Shown here one piece after another: positions 6,892 to 14,789 of a stretch of DNA of 40,075 bases (position 1 is the stretch's first letter; each line of letters begins with the position of its first letter). Both the position numbers and the translations under genes were made by a program. A model generated the notes under the pieces. That model worked only from the letters and a program-made list of their open reading frames with translations, had not been told where the DNA came from and did not search any database. Source of the DNA: Helicobacter valdiviensis. Lineage in GTDB: Bacteria > Campylobacterota > Campylobacteria > Campylobacterales > Helicobacteraceae. The stretch covers positions 1 to 40,075 of the forward strand of contig NZ_NBIU01000018.1 of assembly GCF_003245365.1 (NCBI RefSeq), read 5' to 3'.

Positions 6892-6981
6892 ATGGCACGG
6901 TTTGCACCTATTATATTAGCTTTGTTTGCGGCGGGTTTTGTTTTGTTTATGATGTTTGGTTTGAATAATCCCATTTTTTAA
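6892..6981 (+). CDS. Possible single-pass membrane peptide (29 residues)
   Basis: The ATG has AAGGA at 6882-6886, five bases upstream. The product begins MARFAPIILALFAAGFVL and ends GLNNPIF. It is almost one transmembrane helix, with one Arg near the N-terminus and a short polar tail. It runs divergently from rarA (24 bases apart) and its stop codon overlaps the stop codon of the convergent LOG-family gene. A frame that fits so exactly between two genes with a proper ribosome site looks real. The function is unknown. Small subunits of respiratory complexes and type I toxins both have this form. Confidence 0.5.
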   Translation: MARFAPIILALFAAGFVLFMMFGLNNPIF

Positions 6982-7610
6982 TTCTCCTTAAATTCTTTTA
7001 GAATTTTTAAAACTTCTTTTGGAGTGGAGGCGGTTTGTAAAAGCTCTAAATCTGCTAGATTAATCAAGCCTTCTTTTAAGAGCCGTTTTTTAAACCATCT
7101 TAGCATACCTTTCCAAAATTTTTTATCGTATAAAATAATTGGGATTTTTTTGTGTTTGCCTGTGGAGATTTGCACCAAAACTTCACTAAGCTCATCTAGT
7201 GTTCCAAAGCCTCCTTTGGCGACAATAAAAGCCGTAGAATTGTAATTAAAAACTAATTTTCTACTAAAAAAATGCTCAAACTTTAAAGGAATTTCTACAT
7301 AAGGGTTCATTTCTTGTTCAAAGGGGAGTTGGATATTTAAACCAATAGAAACTTGATTTTTGTTGTTTTGAAGCTTTTTGGCTTTCAATAGGCCTTTGTT
7401 TGCAGCCTCCATAATTCCTGGTCCTCCACCGCTCATAATGCTATAGCCCTTTTTGCCTAATTTTTTAGCGAGTTTGCAGATTTTTTGATAATCTTTGCTG
7501 TCTTGTTTAATTCTAGCACTTCCAAAAATGGTAATTACATTATTAAAATCACTTAAAACTTTAAAGCTTTTTTCTATTTCTTCATAAGCTTTTAAAAATT
7601 CTTTATTCAT
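6978..7610 (-). CDS. LOG-family (TIGR00730) Rossmann protein
   Basis: The 210-residue protein belongs to the lysine decarboxylase-like / LOG family, whose characterised members cleave cytokinin riboside monophosphates or other nucleoside monophosphates. It has MSGGGPGIMEAANKG (59-73) and GGFGTLDE (133-140). The second motif usually reads PGGxGT; here the proline is replaced by lysine. R117 and E140 sit where the family's catalytic Arg and Glu are expected. Its start overlaps the end of the upstream cytochrome gene by 8 bases, so the two are translationally linked. The cellular substrate is not known. Confidence 0.85.
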   Translation of the reverse strand: MNKEFLKAYEEIEKSFKVLSDFNNVITIFGSARIKQDSKDYQKICKLAKKLGKKGYSIMSGGGPGIMEAANKGLLKAKKLQNNKNQVSIGLNIQLPFEQEMNPYVEIPLKFEHFFSRKLVFNYNSTAFIVAKGGFGTLDELSEVLVQISTGKHKKIPIILYDKKFWKGMLRWFKKRLLKEGLINLADLELLQTASTPKEVLKILKEFKEN

Positions 7611-7941
7611 TTTTGTCCTTTAGGCTTGTAAGATATTGATAAATCGCTTCAATTTCGCTTTGTGTGAGGTAGTATTTTGGCATAATTTTTTTACCTTGTT
7701 TTAGGGCGGTAGAAAATTCCCTAAAAGAGAGATTGTTGATTTTTGGCGCACTTAGTTTTTTGTTTTTAAGTTTATGTTTGTAGCTGGCTATCTCTCTTCC
7801 TTCTCCATTTTTTCCATGGCATTCTATACAGCCTATTCCTCTTGGATTTTCATAAAGCATTTTTCCATATTCTATGGGGGTAATAAAGCTTTCTTCGCTC
7901 AATGCAAGAAGAGGTAAAAAAAATAATAATATTCTTAGCAA
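7603..7941 (-). CDS. Small monohaem cytochrome c
   Basis: The 112-residue product has an N-terminal signal sequence (MLRILLFFLPLLALS) and one haem site, CIECH (C38, C41, H42). M87 in KKIMPKYYL is the likely distal ligand, giving a class I cytochrome c in the periplasm. The start is probably TTG at 7939-7941: the nearby ATG (7944-7946) is out of frame and stops after three codons, while AAGGA lies at a workable distance from the TTG. It overlaps the LOG gene by 8 bases. Its redox partner cannot be told from the window. Confidence 0.8.
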   Translation of the reverse strand: MLRILLFFLPLLALSEESFITPIEYGKMLYENPRGIGCIECHGKNGEGREIASYKHKLKNKKLSAPKINNLSFREFSTALKQGKKIMPKYYLTQSEIEAIYQYLTSLKDKNE

Positions 7942-7979
7942 AACATCTTTCCTTAAACTAGATAGAAAAATTTTTTTAT

Positions 7980-7985
7980 TATAAT
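7980..7985 (+). promoter_or_regulatory. -10 box of the folD operon
   Basis: TATAAT lies 27 bases ahead of the folD ATG, in T-rich sequence as is usual for epsilonproteobacterial sigma-70 promoters. A ribosome site AAAGGTGA follows. Confidence 0.6.
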
Positions 7986-8012
7986 AACAAAATAACTTTT
8001 TAAAGGTGATAA

Positions 8013-8876
8013 ATGCAAAAATTAGATGGTAAATCTTTAGCGTTAAAAATTGAAGAAGACATTAAAGCAGAAATTAGTAAATTAAATCAAGAGTATAAAA
8101 TTACCCCTGGTCTTGCTGTGATTTTAGTTGGTAATGATCCAGCCTCACAAAGCTATGTGAATATGAAAGCAAAGGCTTGCAAAAGAACAGGGATTTATTC
8201 TACTACCCATGAAATGCCAGAAAGCATTACACAAGAATCCTTGCTTCAAACCATTTCTATGCTTAATCAAAATCCAAATATTGATGGAATATTAGTGCAA
8301 CTTCCATTGCCTAAGCATATTGATGCTACTTGTGTGCTAGAAGCTATTTCGCCTACCAAAGATGTAGATGGATTCCACCCTTTTAATATGGGGAGGATTT
8401 ATGCGGGGTTAGAGGGGTTTATCCCTGCTACTCCTATGGGGGTAATTACACTTTTAAAGCATTATGAAATCCCTTTAAAGGGGCAAAATGTCGTGATTGT
8501 AGGAGCAAGTAATATCGTAGGCAAGCCTCTTGCATCACTTTTTTTAAATGAGAATGCTACAACAACTTTATGTCATATTTATACAAAAGATTTAAAAGAG
8601 CATACTAAAAAAGCAGATATTTTGTGTGTAGGAGTGGGTAAGCCAAATCTAATCACAAAAGATATGGTAAAAGAGGGGGCTATCGTGGTGGATATCGGGA
8701 TTAATCGTTTGGAGAATGGAAGCATTGTGGGAGATGTGGATTATGAAAATGTAGCACCACTTAGCAGTTATATTACACCCGTTCCTGGTGGTGTAGGACC
8801 TATGACAATTGCTTCTTTATTGCAAAATACTCTAAAAGCTGCAAAAATGCGTGCAAAAAATAAGGAAAATTTATGA
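8013..8876 (+). CDS. folD: Methylenetetrahydrofolate dehydrogenase / cyclohydrolase
   Basis: Bifunctional cytosolic enzyme converting 5,10-methylene-THF to 10-formyl-THF for one-carbon metabolism. The 287-residue protein carries SYVNMKAKAC (48-56, with the catalytic lysine), DGILVQLPLP (91-100), VDGFHP (118-123), the NADP-binding GASNIVGKPL (164-173) and the closing motif PVPGGVGPMT. Length is normal. First gene of a plus-strand operon; its TGA overlaps the lepB ATG (ATGA). Confidence 0.97.
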   Translation: MQKLDGKSLALKIEEDIKAEISKLNQEYKITPGLAVILVGNDPASQSYVNMKAKACKRTGIYSTTHEMPESITQESLLQTISMLNQNPNIDGILVQLPLPKHIDATCVLEAISPTKDVDGFHPFNMGRIYAGLEGFIPATPMGVITLLKHYEIPLKGQNVVIVGASNIVGKPLASLFLNENATTTLCHIYTKDLKEHTKKADILCVGVGKPNLITKDMVKEGAIVVDIGINRLENGSIVGDVDYENVAPLSSYITPVPGGVGPMTIASLLQNTLKAAKMRAKNKENL

Positions 8877-9673
8877 AAAAGGTTTTTCAAAAATTTATTA
8901 ATTTTGCAAATAGCTGGGTAGGTGCGATTGTTTTAGTGCTTTTATTTATCTTTTTTGTTGCTCAATCTTTTATTATTCCTAGTGGGAGTATGCTAAATAC
9001 AATGCTAATAGGTGATGCACTTTTTGTAAAAAAATATGTTTATGGAGTGCCTACGCCTACAATTCCTTGGATTAATTTAAAAATATTGCCCGATTTTAAT
9101 AATAATGGGCATTTGATTGAGGGGGATAAACCAAAACGCGGAGATATTGTGATTTTTAATAATCCAAAAGCCCCTAATATCCATTATGTTAAAAGAAATG
9201 TTGCCATAGGTGGCGATGAATTGCTTTACACTAAAGAGGGTTTATGGATTTCTTATAGTGAGGAAAATCCTTATAGTAAGGTGTCTAATAGAAGTATAAG
9301 TTATGAGGGAAAAGAATTTTATTTTGATCCTTATTCTTTTAAGCATAAAGGAGTGCATTATGAGAATGTTGCCTTAGATGCTTTTAGACTATTAAGTGAT
9401 TTTTCAAATGGAGGTGGAGAAATTGCAATGGAAAAAGTGAGGCTAGATAATGGTGAGCTTGCTTTTTATCATAAAGTAAAAGAGGGAAATTTTTTTATGA
9501 TGGGGGATAATCGTAATAATTCTGAAGATTCTCGTTTTTGGGGGGAAGTGGAGTATCGCTATATTATTGGTAAGCCTTGGTTTATATTTTTAAGTTGGGA
9601 TAAAGATTTTAATATTAGATGGTATAGAATAGGCAAGAGTTATGAGGCATTAGAAGAGATGGAAGCTAAATAG
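8873..9673 (+). CDS. lepB: Signal peptidase I
   Basis: Membrane-bound serine protease that removes signal peptides from exported proteins. One N-terminal transmembrane helix (about 17-35) is followed by box B IPSGSM with catalytic S39, box D YVKRNVAIGGD with the general base K107, and box E GDNRNNSEDSRFWG near the C-terminus. At 266 residues it is close to the H. pylori enzyme. The start overlaps folD by four bases. Confidence 0.96.
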   Translation: MKKVFQKFINFANSWVGAIVLVLLFIFFVAQSFIIPSGSMLNTMLIGDALFVKKYVYGVPTPTIPWINLKILPDFNNNGHLIEGDKPKRGDIVIFNNPKAPNIHYVKRNVAIGGDELLYTKEGLWISYSEENPYSKVSNRSISYEGKEFYFDPYSFKHKGVHYENVALDAFRLLSDFSNGGGEIAMEKVRLDNGELAFYHKVKEGNFFMMGDNRNNSEDSRFWGEVEYRYIIGKPWFIFLSWDKDFNIRWYRIGKSYEALEEMEAK

Positions 9674-9692
9674 GGCTTAAGGAAAAGATTTA

Positions 9693-10379
9693 ATGAATGA
9701 AACTATGGTAAATATGGGCTGGGCTGTAGTAGTAGGAGTTTTTAAATTTTTACCTTTATTGATTGCTATTATTGGGCATGAGATTATGCATGGCAGGGTG
9801 GCATATTATTATGGAGATACTACTGCCAAAGATGCGGGAAGATTAAGTATTAATCCGCTTGTGCATATTGATTGGGTAGGCTCTATTATTTTACCTGCAT
9901 TTTTATTTTTTGTGAATGCACCTTTTTTGTTTGGTTGGGCAAAGCCTGTGCCTGTTAGAATGGATATAGTGATTAGAAATGGTGGTTATTTTGGAGCTTT
10001 AGGGGTTTCATTGGCGGGGATTTTGTATAATTTAGCTCTTGTGCTTATAGGAGCTGTTTTACTGTATTTGCTAAATGGTGTAGGATTTTCTAGTGAAATT
10101 GTTGCTAAAAGTATTTGGGTTTTTATCTATGGATTAATACTTTATAATCTAGTTTTAGCCTTTTTTAATCTTTTGCCTATTCCGCCTCTTGATGGCTCAC
10201 AAGCTTTAAGCTATCTTGGATTAATGTTTAAAAACGATTTTTTTGCAAGAATTTTTAGTAAAATTCATCCTGCTTATGGTATGATTATCCTTATTATTTT
10301 TTTAAGCACGCCTTTATCAAATTATTTTTTTATGTTGGTTAGTTTGCCTTTAGATTGGATTTTGAGAGGATTAGAATGA
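9693..10379 (+). CDS. Site-2 protease family (M50) membrane metalloprotease
   Basis: The 228-residue integral membrane protein has the zinc motif HEIMH (H29, E30, H33) and the third ligand in PPLDGSQAL (D167), both within membrane segments. This is the compact M50 form without PDZ domains. Such proteases cut substrates inside the membrane, but the target here is unknown. A well-placed ribosome site is present, and the final ATGA overlaps the rpiB start. Confidence 0.88.
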   Translation: MNETMVNMGWAVVVGVFKFLPLLIAIIGHEIMHGRVAYYYGDTTAKDAGRLSINPLVHIDWVGSIILPAFLFFVNAPFLFGWAKPVPVRMDIVIRNGGYFGALGVSLAGILYNLALVLIGAVLLYLLNGVGFSSEIVAKSIWVFIYGLILYNLVLAFFNLLPIPPLDGSQALSYLGLMFKNDFFARIFSKIHPAYGMIILIIFLSTPLSNYFFMLVSLPLDWILRGLE

Positions 10380-10801
10380 AATTTTATATCGCAAGTGATC
10401 ATGCAGGGTTTGTTTTAAAAGATCCTGCTAAGAAAATTTTAGAAAATTTGGGGGCTAGTGTTGTTGATTTAGGCCCTAAAGATGCTAACCGAGTGGATTA
10501 TCCTGATTTTGCTAATTTACTTTGCCAGAGGGTGTTAGAAGATGAAGGGAGCTTTGGGGTTTTGATTTGTGGAAGTGGAATTGGAATGAGTATTGCTGCA
10601 AATCGTTTTAAGGGAATCCGTGCTGCATTATGCGTGGAGCCTTATAGTGCTATGATGTGTAGGGCGCATAATGATGCAAATGTTTTGTGCCTTGGAGCTA
10701 GGATTATAGGAGAGGGTATGTTAGAAGTGATTTTGCAGAATTTTACCCAAACTAAGTTTGAGGGTGGAAGACATGCATGTAGAATAGGAAAACTTCAATA
10801 A
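10376..10801 (+). CDS. rpiB: Ribose-5-phosphate isomerase B
   Basis: Interconverts ribose 5-phosphate and ribulose 5-phosphate in the non-oxidative pentose phosphate pathway. I take the ATG at 10376, which overlaps the previous stop (ATGA) and starts MKFYIASDHAG, rather than the in-frame ATG at 10355. The 141-residue product has catalytic C65 in ICGSGIGMSIAANR and CRAHNDANVLCLGAR (95-109), both diagnostic for the RpiB/LacAB family. Confidence 0.94.
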   Translation: MKFYIASDHAGFVLKDPAKKILENLGASVVDLGPKDANRVDYPDFANLLCQRVLEDEGSFGVLICGSGIGMSIAANRFKGIRAALCVEPYSAMMCRAHNDANVLCLGARIIGEGMLEVILQNFTQTKFEGGRHACRIGKLQ

Positions 10802-10813
10802 GGAGTTAGATAA

Positions 10814-11152
10814 ATGGCGCAATTTACACAATGGTTGTTTCTTACGGCTTTTATATTGTTTGTTCTTTTTATGGTTGTGAAGACATTTTTTTATAAAAGT
10901 GTGGCACAAAAAGAGGAGAAAAATAGTGCGGTGATGAAGCTTACACTACAAGAAGCAGAGATTTTAATCCGCAAACATCAATTACAGCTCCAAAGGGCTT
11001 TAGGAAATATTGATATATTAACTGATGAAATCACTTCTTTAAGAAATGAAGTAAAAGCACTTAAACAAAGAAACTCGCAATATAGGGTAGAAACTGAAAA
11101 ATATAAAAGCAAAATTAAAGATTTAGAACAAAAAATTGAAGCTTTACTTTAA
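10814..11152 (+). CDS. Membrane-anchored coiled-coil protein, unknown function
   Basis: The 112-residue protein has one N-terminal transmembrane segment (about residues 7-25) and then a charged coiled coil from about 40 to the end (DEITSLRNEVKALKQ). It lies 12 bases after rpiB and 15 bases before apt, on the same strand. A small uncharacterised gene stands at the same place in H. pylori, as I recall. I cannot assign a function. Confidence 0.85.
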   Translation: MAQFTQWLFLTAFILFVLFMVVKTFFYKSVAQKEEKNSAVMKLTLQEAEILIRKHQLQLQRALGNIDILTDEITSLRNEVKALKQRNSQYRVETEKYKSKIKDLEQKIEALL

Positions 11153-11167
11153 GATAAAAGGATATTT

Positions 11168-11716
11168 ATGGAACTTAGCAATGAGGAAAAAGAGTTTTTA
11201 CTGCAATCTATTAGAAAGGTTTATGATTTTCCAAAACCTGGGATTGTTTTTAGGGATATTACCACACTTTTAAATAATAAAGAGGCATTTAACCTGTTAA
11301 TGCAACATTTGAAAAACCGCTATGCAAGTTATGAATTAGATTGTGTGGCGGGGATTGAGAGCCGTGGATTTATCTTTGGTGCGGTTTTAGCAAATCTTTT
11401 AAATATTGGTTTTGTCCCTATTAGAAAGAAAGGCAAATTGCCATATACTACAATTTCGGAAAAATATTCTTTAGAGTATGGATTTAGCGAGATTGAAATC
11501 CATATTGATGCCTTTGATAACTCTAAAAAAATACAAAGAGTGTTATTGATTGATGATTTGATTGCTACGGGAGGAACGGCAATAGCAGGGGCAAATTTAA
11601 TAAAAAAAGCAGGTGCAGAATGTATAGAAGCTTGTTTTATTGTGAATTTAGAGGATTTAGGCGGACTTAAAGCGGTCAAAGAAATCACTAAAACTTACAC
11701 AATCTTAGATGTGTAG
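11168..11716 (+). CDS. apt: Adenine phosphoribosyltransferase
   Basis: Salvages adenine to AMP using PRPP in the cytosol. The 182-residue enzyme has [11 protein letters not shown] (25-35), [11 protein letters not shown] (61-71), IRKKGKLPY (85-93) and the PRPP-binding loop [16 protein letters not shown] (126-141). Normal length. Last gene of the folD operon. Confidence 0.97.
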   Translation: MELSNEEKEFLLQSIRKVYDFPKPGIVFRDITTLLNNKEAFNLLMQHLKNRYASYELDCVAGIESRGFIFGAVLANLLNIGFVPIRKKGKLPYTTISEKYSLEYGFSEIEIHIDAFDNSKKIQRVLLIDDLIATGGTAIAGANLIKKAGAECIEACFIVNLEDLGGLKAVKEITKTYTILDV

Positions 11717-11736
11717 GTTTTATGCTGATTTTATGA

Positions 11737-11742
11737 TATAAT
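11737..11742 (+). promoter_or_regulatory. -10 box of tRNA-Arg
   Basis: TATAAT within an extended TTATGATATAAT lies 10 bases upstream of the mature tRNA 5' end. It is just after the apt stop codon. Confidence 0.65.
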
Positions 11743-11752
11743 TCTCTTTCTT

Positions 11753-11829
11753 GCGTCCATAGCTCAATTGGATAGAGCATCAGACTTCGGATCTGAGGGT
11801 TGGGGGTTCGACTCCCTCTGGGCGTGCCA
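11753..11829 (+). tRNA. tRNA-Arg (anticodon TCG)
   Basis: A 77-base cloverleaf with CCA encoded. Acceptor GCGTCCA pairs with TGGGCGT (G-T and T-G wobbles included). The anticodon arm TCAGA-CTTCGGA-TCTGA gives anticodon TCG, and the T arm has GGTTCGA. The discriminator is G. It borders the accessory region that follows; tRNA 3' ends are common integration sites, though I see no second copy of its 3' end in the window. Confidence 0.95.
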
Positions 11830-11942
11830 TTTTAGCTTTCAAATAGTATTGAAATAATTAAAAAACAAAATTTAAGTAAAATTCAAAAGTTTTTCATTTT
11901 ATAGTTTTAAGAATGAAAGCTTTAAGGTGAGATTGTAAGTTT

Positions 11943-12050
11943 ATGATAGAATATTATAGTTTAAAACTAAATCTCATTCTTGCAGAGCTAGATGCTAAAT
12001 TGATACTTGGTTTATCGCGTTTTATTAAGAAATTGGTAATCACATGGTGA
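11943..12050 (+). other. Possible 35-codon frame between tRNA-Arg and the TIR gene
   Basis: ATG at 11943 opens 35 codons (MIEYYSLKLN..., ending KKLVITW) to a TGA. The ribosome site is weak (AAGGTGAG, about 17 bases away), and the same ATG lies inside a -10-like TATGATAGAAT. It may be a remnant of an integrated element or chance. I do not recognise it. Confidence 0.25.
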
Positions 12051-12075
12051 GATAAAAATAATAATGAGGACAAGA

Positions 12076-14526
12076 ATGATTAAAAAAATTTTTTATAGCT
12101 ATTCACATAAAGACGATAAATTTGTGAGTCAATTACGGACACATATAAAATTACTTATACAGCAATATCAAATAAAAGAGTTTATTGATAATCAAATTGA
12201 GTGTGGCGAAAACTTAGACGAAAAGATTATAACAAATCTTGAAGAGTCTGATTTGGTTATAGTGCTATTAAGTCCTGATTATTTAGCTTCAGGATATTGT
12301 CAAAAAGAAATGAATATAGCCATGGAAGCTAATAAAGCTGTCCCTATAGTTGCAAGGACTTGTGATTGGAAAACAACACCGCTAGGAAATATAAAGGCAC
12401 TACCTAAGGATGGAAAGCCAATAGCAGAGCACGAAAGTTTCGATATGGCTTACCAATACATAACAGACGAATTGCGTAAAAAAATAAAAGATTCATTGTG
12501 CACAATTAAATGCAACGAAGAATTTAGTCAAAAACTTCAAAAAATTGATTTTTTACATCCGAATAAATCTATAATAACTCTTGATGATACTTTTGTCCAC
12601 CCCAATATAAGATCAAATGAAGGCAAAAGAAATGATACTATTGAAGAAATCTTAAAGAATGATAAATATAGGGAGGTTTTGTTCTACAGCCCCTCTTATT
12701 CTGGAAAGACTACTGTATTGAAATATATTTATACATATTTACTACGACAGAATGTATTTCCACTTTATATACAAGGCATAAGCATTACTAAGACAAAATA
12801 TTTTAGCGATGAAATAAAAAAAATTTTTCATGAACAGTATGACGGGAGTTTTGAAACTTGGCAACAATCCAACGCAATATACATTTTGGTTGATGATTAT
12901 CATCATTCTATATCCAACAATTTTTATAACTATCTTAGAGATACTTATAAAAATATCAGGATTATAATTACTATTGAAGAGGAAGAATATGTTTCTTTTT
13001 TTAGAGATTTTGCATGTTTTAGTGCTTTTGAAAAATTTAAGATAGAGCCATTTGACAGGAAGTTACAAGAAGAAATTATAAAAAAATGGTTATTACTTAA
13101 AGACAATAATGTACAATCAGATTTTTATAATAAAGTAGATATTATCGAGAAACAAATTAATGAAATTGTATCATCTCAAAATATATTGCAGCGGTATCCT
13201 TCAAATATTTTACTCATTTTACAGGCCATTGATGGTAAAAGCAATGATATGCAAATTACAAGTTATGGTCACTGCTATTATGCATTAATTTTAAATTATC
13301 TTGTTAAGAATGGAATTACACAAGAAAATGGTATGGATGCTAGCATGAATTTTTTATCTGAATTATCGTATGATATTTTTTCTTGTAAAGAAAAATATAC
13401 TGAAGAACACTATAAAAGATTTAAGAGAGAATATAAAAATAATTTTATCATTAACGATTGGGTTTTAAATAGATTAGAGTCTGCAGATTATCCAATTTTG
13501 CGCTTTAATCGAGATAATGGTAAGGTAAAATTTGAGCAAGAGTTTATATATTATTATTTTTTAGGGAAAATCTTATCTGAAAAAATATCTAATGATGATA
13601 TAGAGTTCTTCTGTGAAAATATACATCAAAAAATACATATGTATATTATTGTGTTTATAATACATCATTCTAAGAATATGGAGCTTATCGAAGAAATTAT
13701 TTTGAGATGTATGTTGGTCTTAGATAAAGTAAAAGAGGCAAGTTATCTATCTGATGAAACGCATAATTTTATAACAAATTTAGATATACCAAAAATAATA
13801 CTAAATGCCAAAAGTATTGAAGAAAATAGAATTACAGAGAGAGAAATGTTAGAAAATGCCAATATGGATAGCATAGAAGAAAACAATAATAATGAAATTT
13901 ATAAAGGGATGAAGTTATCAGAAGTGTTGAGCCAAATATTAAAAAATAGATCCGGTTCTTTTAATACATTAAAAGTTAAAGAGATATTGGATTCGATAAT
14001 TGGAATGCGGTTAAGAATCAATAAGCTTATTTTTGAGATCTGTGAAGATAGGGGGTTTGAGAGTTTTTTAACCAACAGTTTAAAAGAGTTTTTAAAACAT
14101 AATAGTAAAAAAAATATATCAGATGAGAAAGCAAAAAAGTTTGTTGAAAGGCTTATACGCGTTATAAGTTTTGGTGGGAGTTTTGGAATAGTCAATGATA
14201 TATCATTTTTAGTATATACAGACAATATTATAGATAATTTAGAACAACTAATAGAAACAAAACAGAAGCCATCGCGAGAAATTGTTATATTTTTAACAAG
14301 TATAAAGTCTGGGTTTAAAGAAAAGCATTTTAATCAACTAGGCAATTTGAAAGAAAAATATGAAAAAGAGCAATGTTTTTTTGCGAATAAAATTTTATCT
14401 TACTCTATACAGCATTATTTGAACACACATTCTATAGAGAAGCAGCTTGAATTAAAGATCTGCAAGTTACTTGAGTTGCCAATACACAATAGACAAGCTG
14501 ACAAATTATTATCTCTATTAAAATGA
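12076..14526 (+). CDS. TIR-STAND NTPase, likely anti-phage defence protein
   Basis: An 816-residue protein. Residues 1-140 are a TIR domain: KKIFYSYSHKDDKFVSQL at the start, SDLVIVLLSPDYL (58-70) and SGYCQKEM with E78 at the position of the NAD-cleaving glutamate. An NTPase of STAND/NACHT type follows, with P-loop YSPSYSGKTT (204-213; the first Gly is replaced) and Walker B AIYILVDDYHHS (267-278). The helical C-terminal half (about 380-816) has no motif I know and would be the sensor. By analogy with bacterial TIR-STAND proteins, recognition of a phage product would trigger NAD+ depletion and cell death. I prefer the ATG at 12076 over 12064 because GAGG lies 5 bases ahead. It stands alone beside tRNA-Arg and converges on the T6SS operon. 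Confidence 0.85.
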   Translation: MIKKIFYSYSHKDDKFVSQLRTHIKLLIQQYQIKEFIDNQIECGENLDEKIITNLEESDLVIVLLSPDYLASGYCQKEMNIAMEANKAVPIVARTCDWKTTPLGNIKALPKDGKPIAEHESFDMAYQYITDELRKKIKDSLCTIKCNEEFSQKLQKIDFLHPNKSIITLDDTFVHPNIRSNEGKRNDTIEEILKNDKYREVLFYSPSYSGKTTVLKYIYTYLLRQNVFPLYIQGISITKTKYFSDEIKKIFHEQYDGSFETWQQSNAIYILVDDYHHSISNNFYNYLRDTYKNIRIIITIEEEEYVSFFRDFACFSAFEKFKIEPFDRKLQEEIIKKWLLLKDNNVQSDFYNKVDIIEKQINEIVSSQNILQRYPSNILLILQAIDGKSNDMQITSYGHCYYALILNYLVKNGITQENGMDASMNFLSELSYDIFSCKEKYTEEHYKRFKREYKNNFIINDWVLNRLESADYPILRFNRDNGKVKFEQEFIYYYFLGKILSEKISNDDIEFFCENIHQKIHMYIIVFIIHHSKNMELIEEIILRCMLVLDKVKEASYLSDETHNFITNLDIPKIILNAKSIEENRITEREMLENANMDSIEENNNNEIYKGMKLSEVLSQILKNRSGSFNTLKVKEILDSIIGMRLRINKLIFEICEDRGFESFLTNSLKEFLKHNSKKNISDEKAKKFVERLIRVISFGGSFGIVNDISFLVYTDNIIDNLEQLIETKQKPSREIVIFLTSIKSGFKEKHFNQLGNLKEKYEKEQCFFANKILSYSIQHYLNTHSIEKQLELKICKLLELPIHNRQADKLLSLLK

Positions 14527-14598
14527 GATTATTGTAGTGCTGAATAAGAAATGTAAATTAAGATAATAATTATCAAAGAGATAAAGAGCTTTCGTTGA

Positions 14599-14778
14599 CT
14601 ATTTAGCTTCATGGGAGCTTTTTAAACCATCTATTTGTTGAAAAAATAGCTCTATATCTGTAAGTTGTTCTTGCACTCCTTCTATGCAAATAGATTTTTG
14701 CTCTTCTAATAGGGTTATATTTTCTTCTGTCAAATTAAAATGATTTGCAACAATCTTTTTTAAATCTGCCTCATTCAT
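14599..14778 (-). CDS. Small acidic protein at the end of the T6SS operon (59 residues)
   Basis: ATG (14776-14778) lies 11 bases after the tssG stop with AAAGGT ahead of it. The frame runs 59 codons to TAG. The product starts MNEADLKKIVANHF, has a Glu-rich helical middle (NLTEENITLLEEQ) and one Cys. No signal peptide or membrane segment is visible. Its place as last gene of tssABCEFG suggests a role tied to the secretion machine, perhaps a chaperone or regulator, but no family is recognised. Confidence 0.7.
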   Translation of the reverse strand: MNEADLKKIVANHFNLTEENITLLEEQKSICIEGVQEQLTDIELFFQQIDGLKSSHEAK

Positions 14779-14789
14779 AAAAATACCTT

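Noticed and set aside
11753-14598. Flanking direct repeats (att sites) of an island at tRNA-Arg
   Set aside because: No second copy of the tRNA 3' end was found downstream in the window, and no integrase is present.
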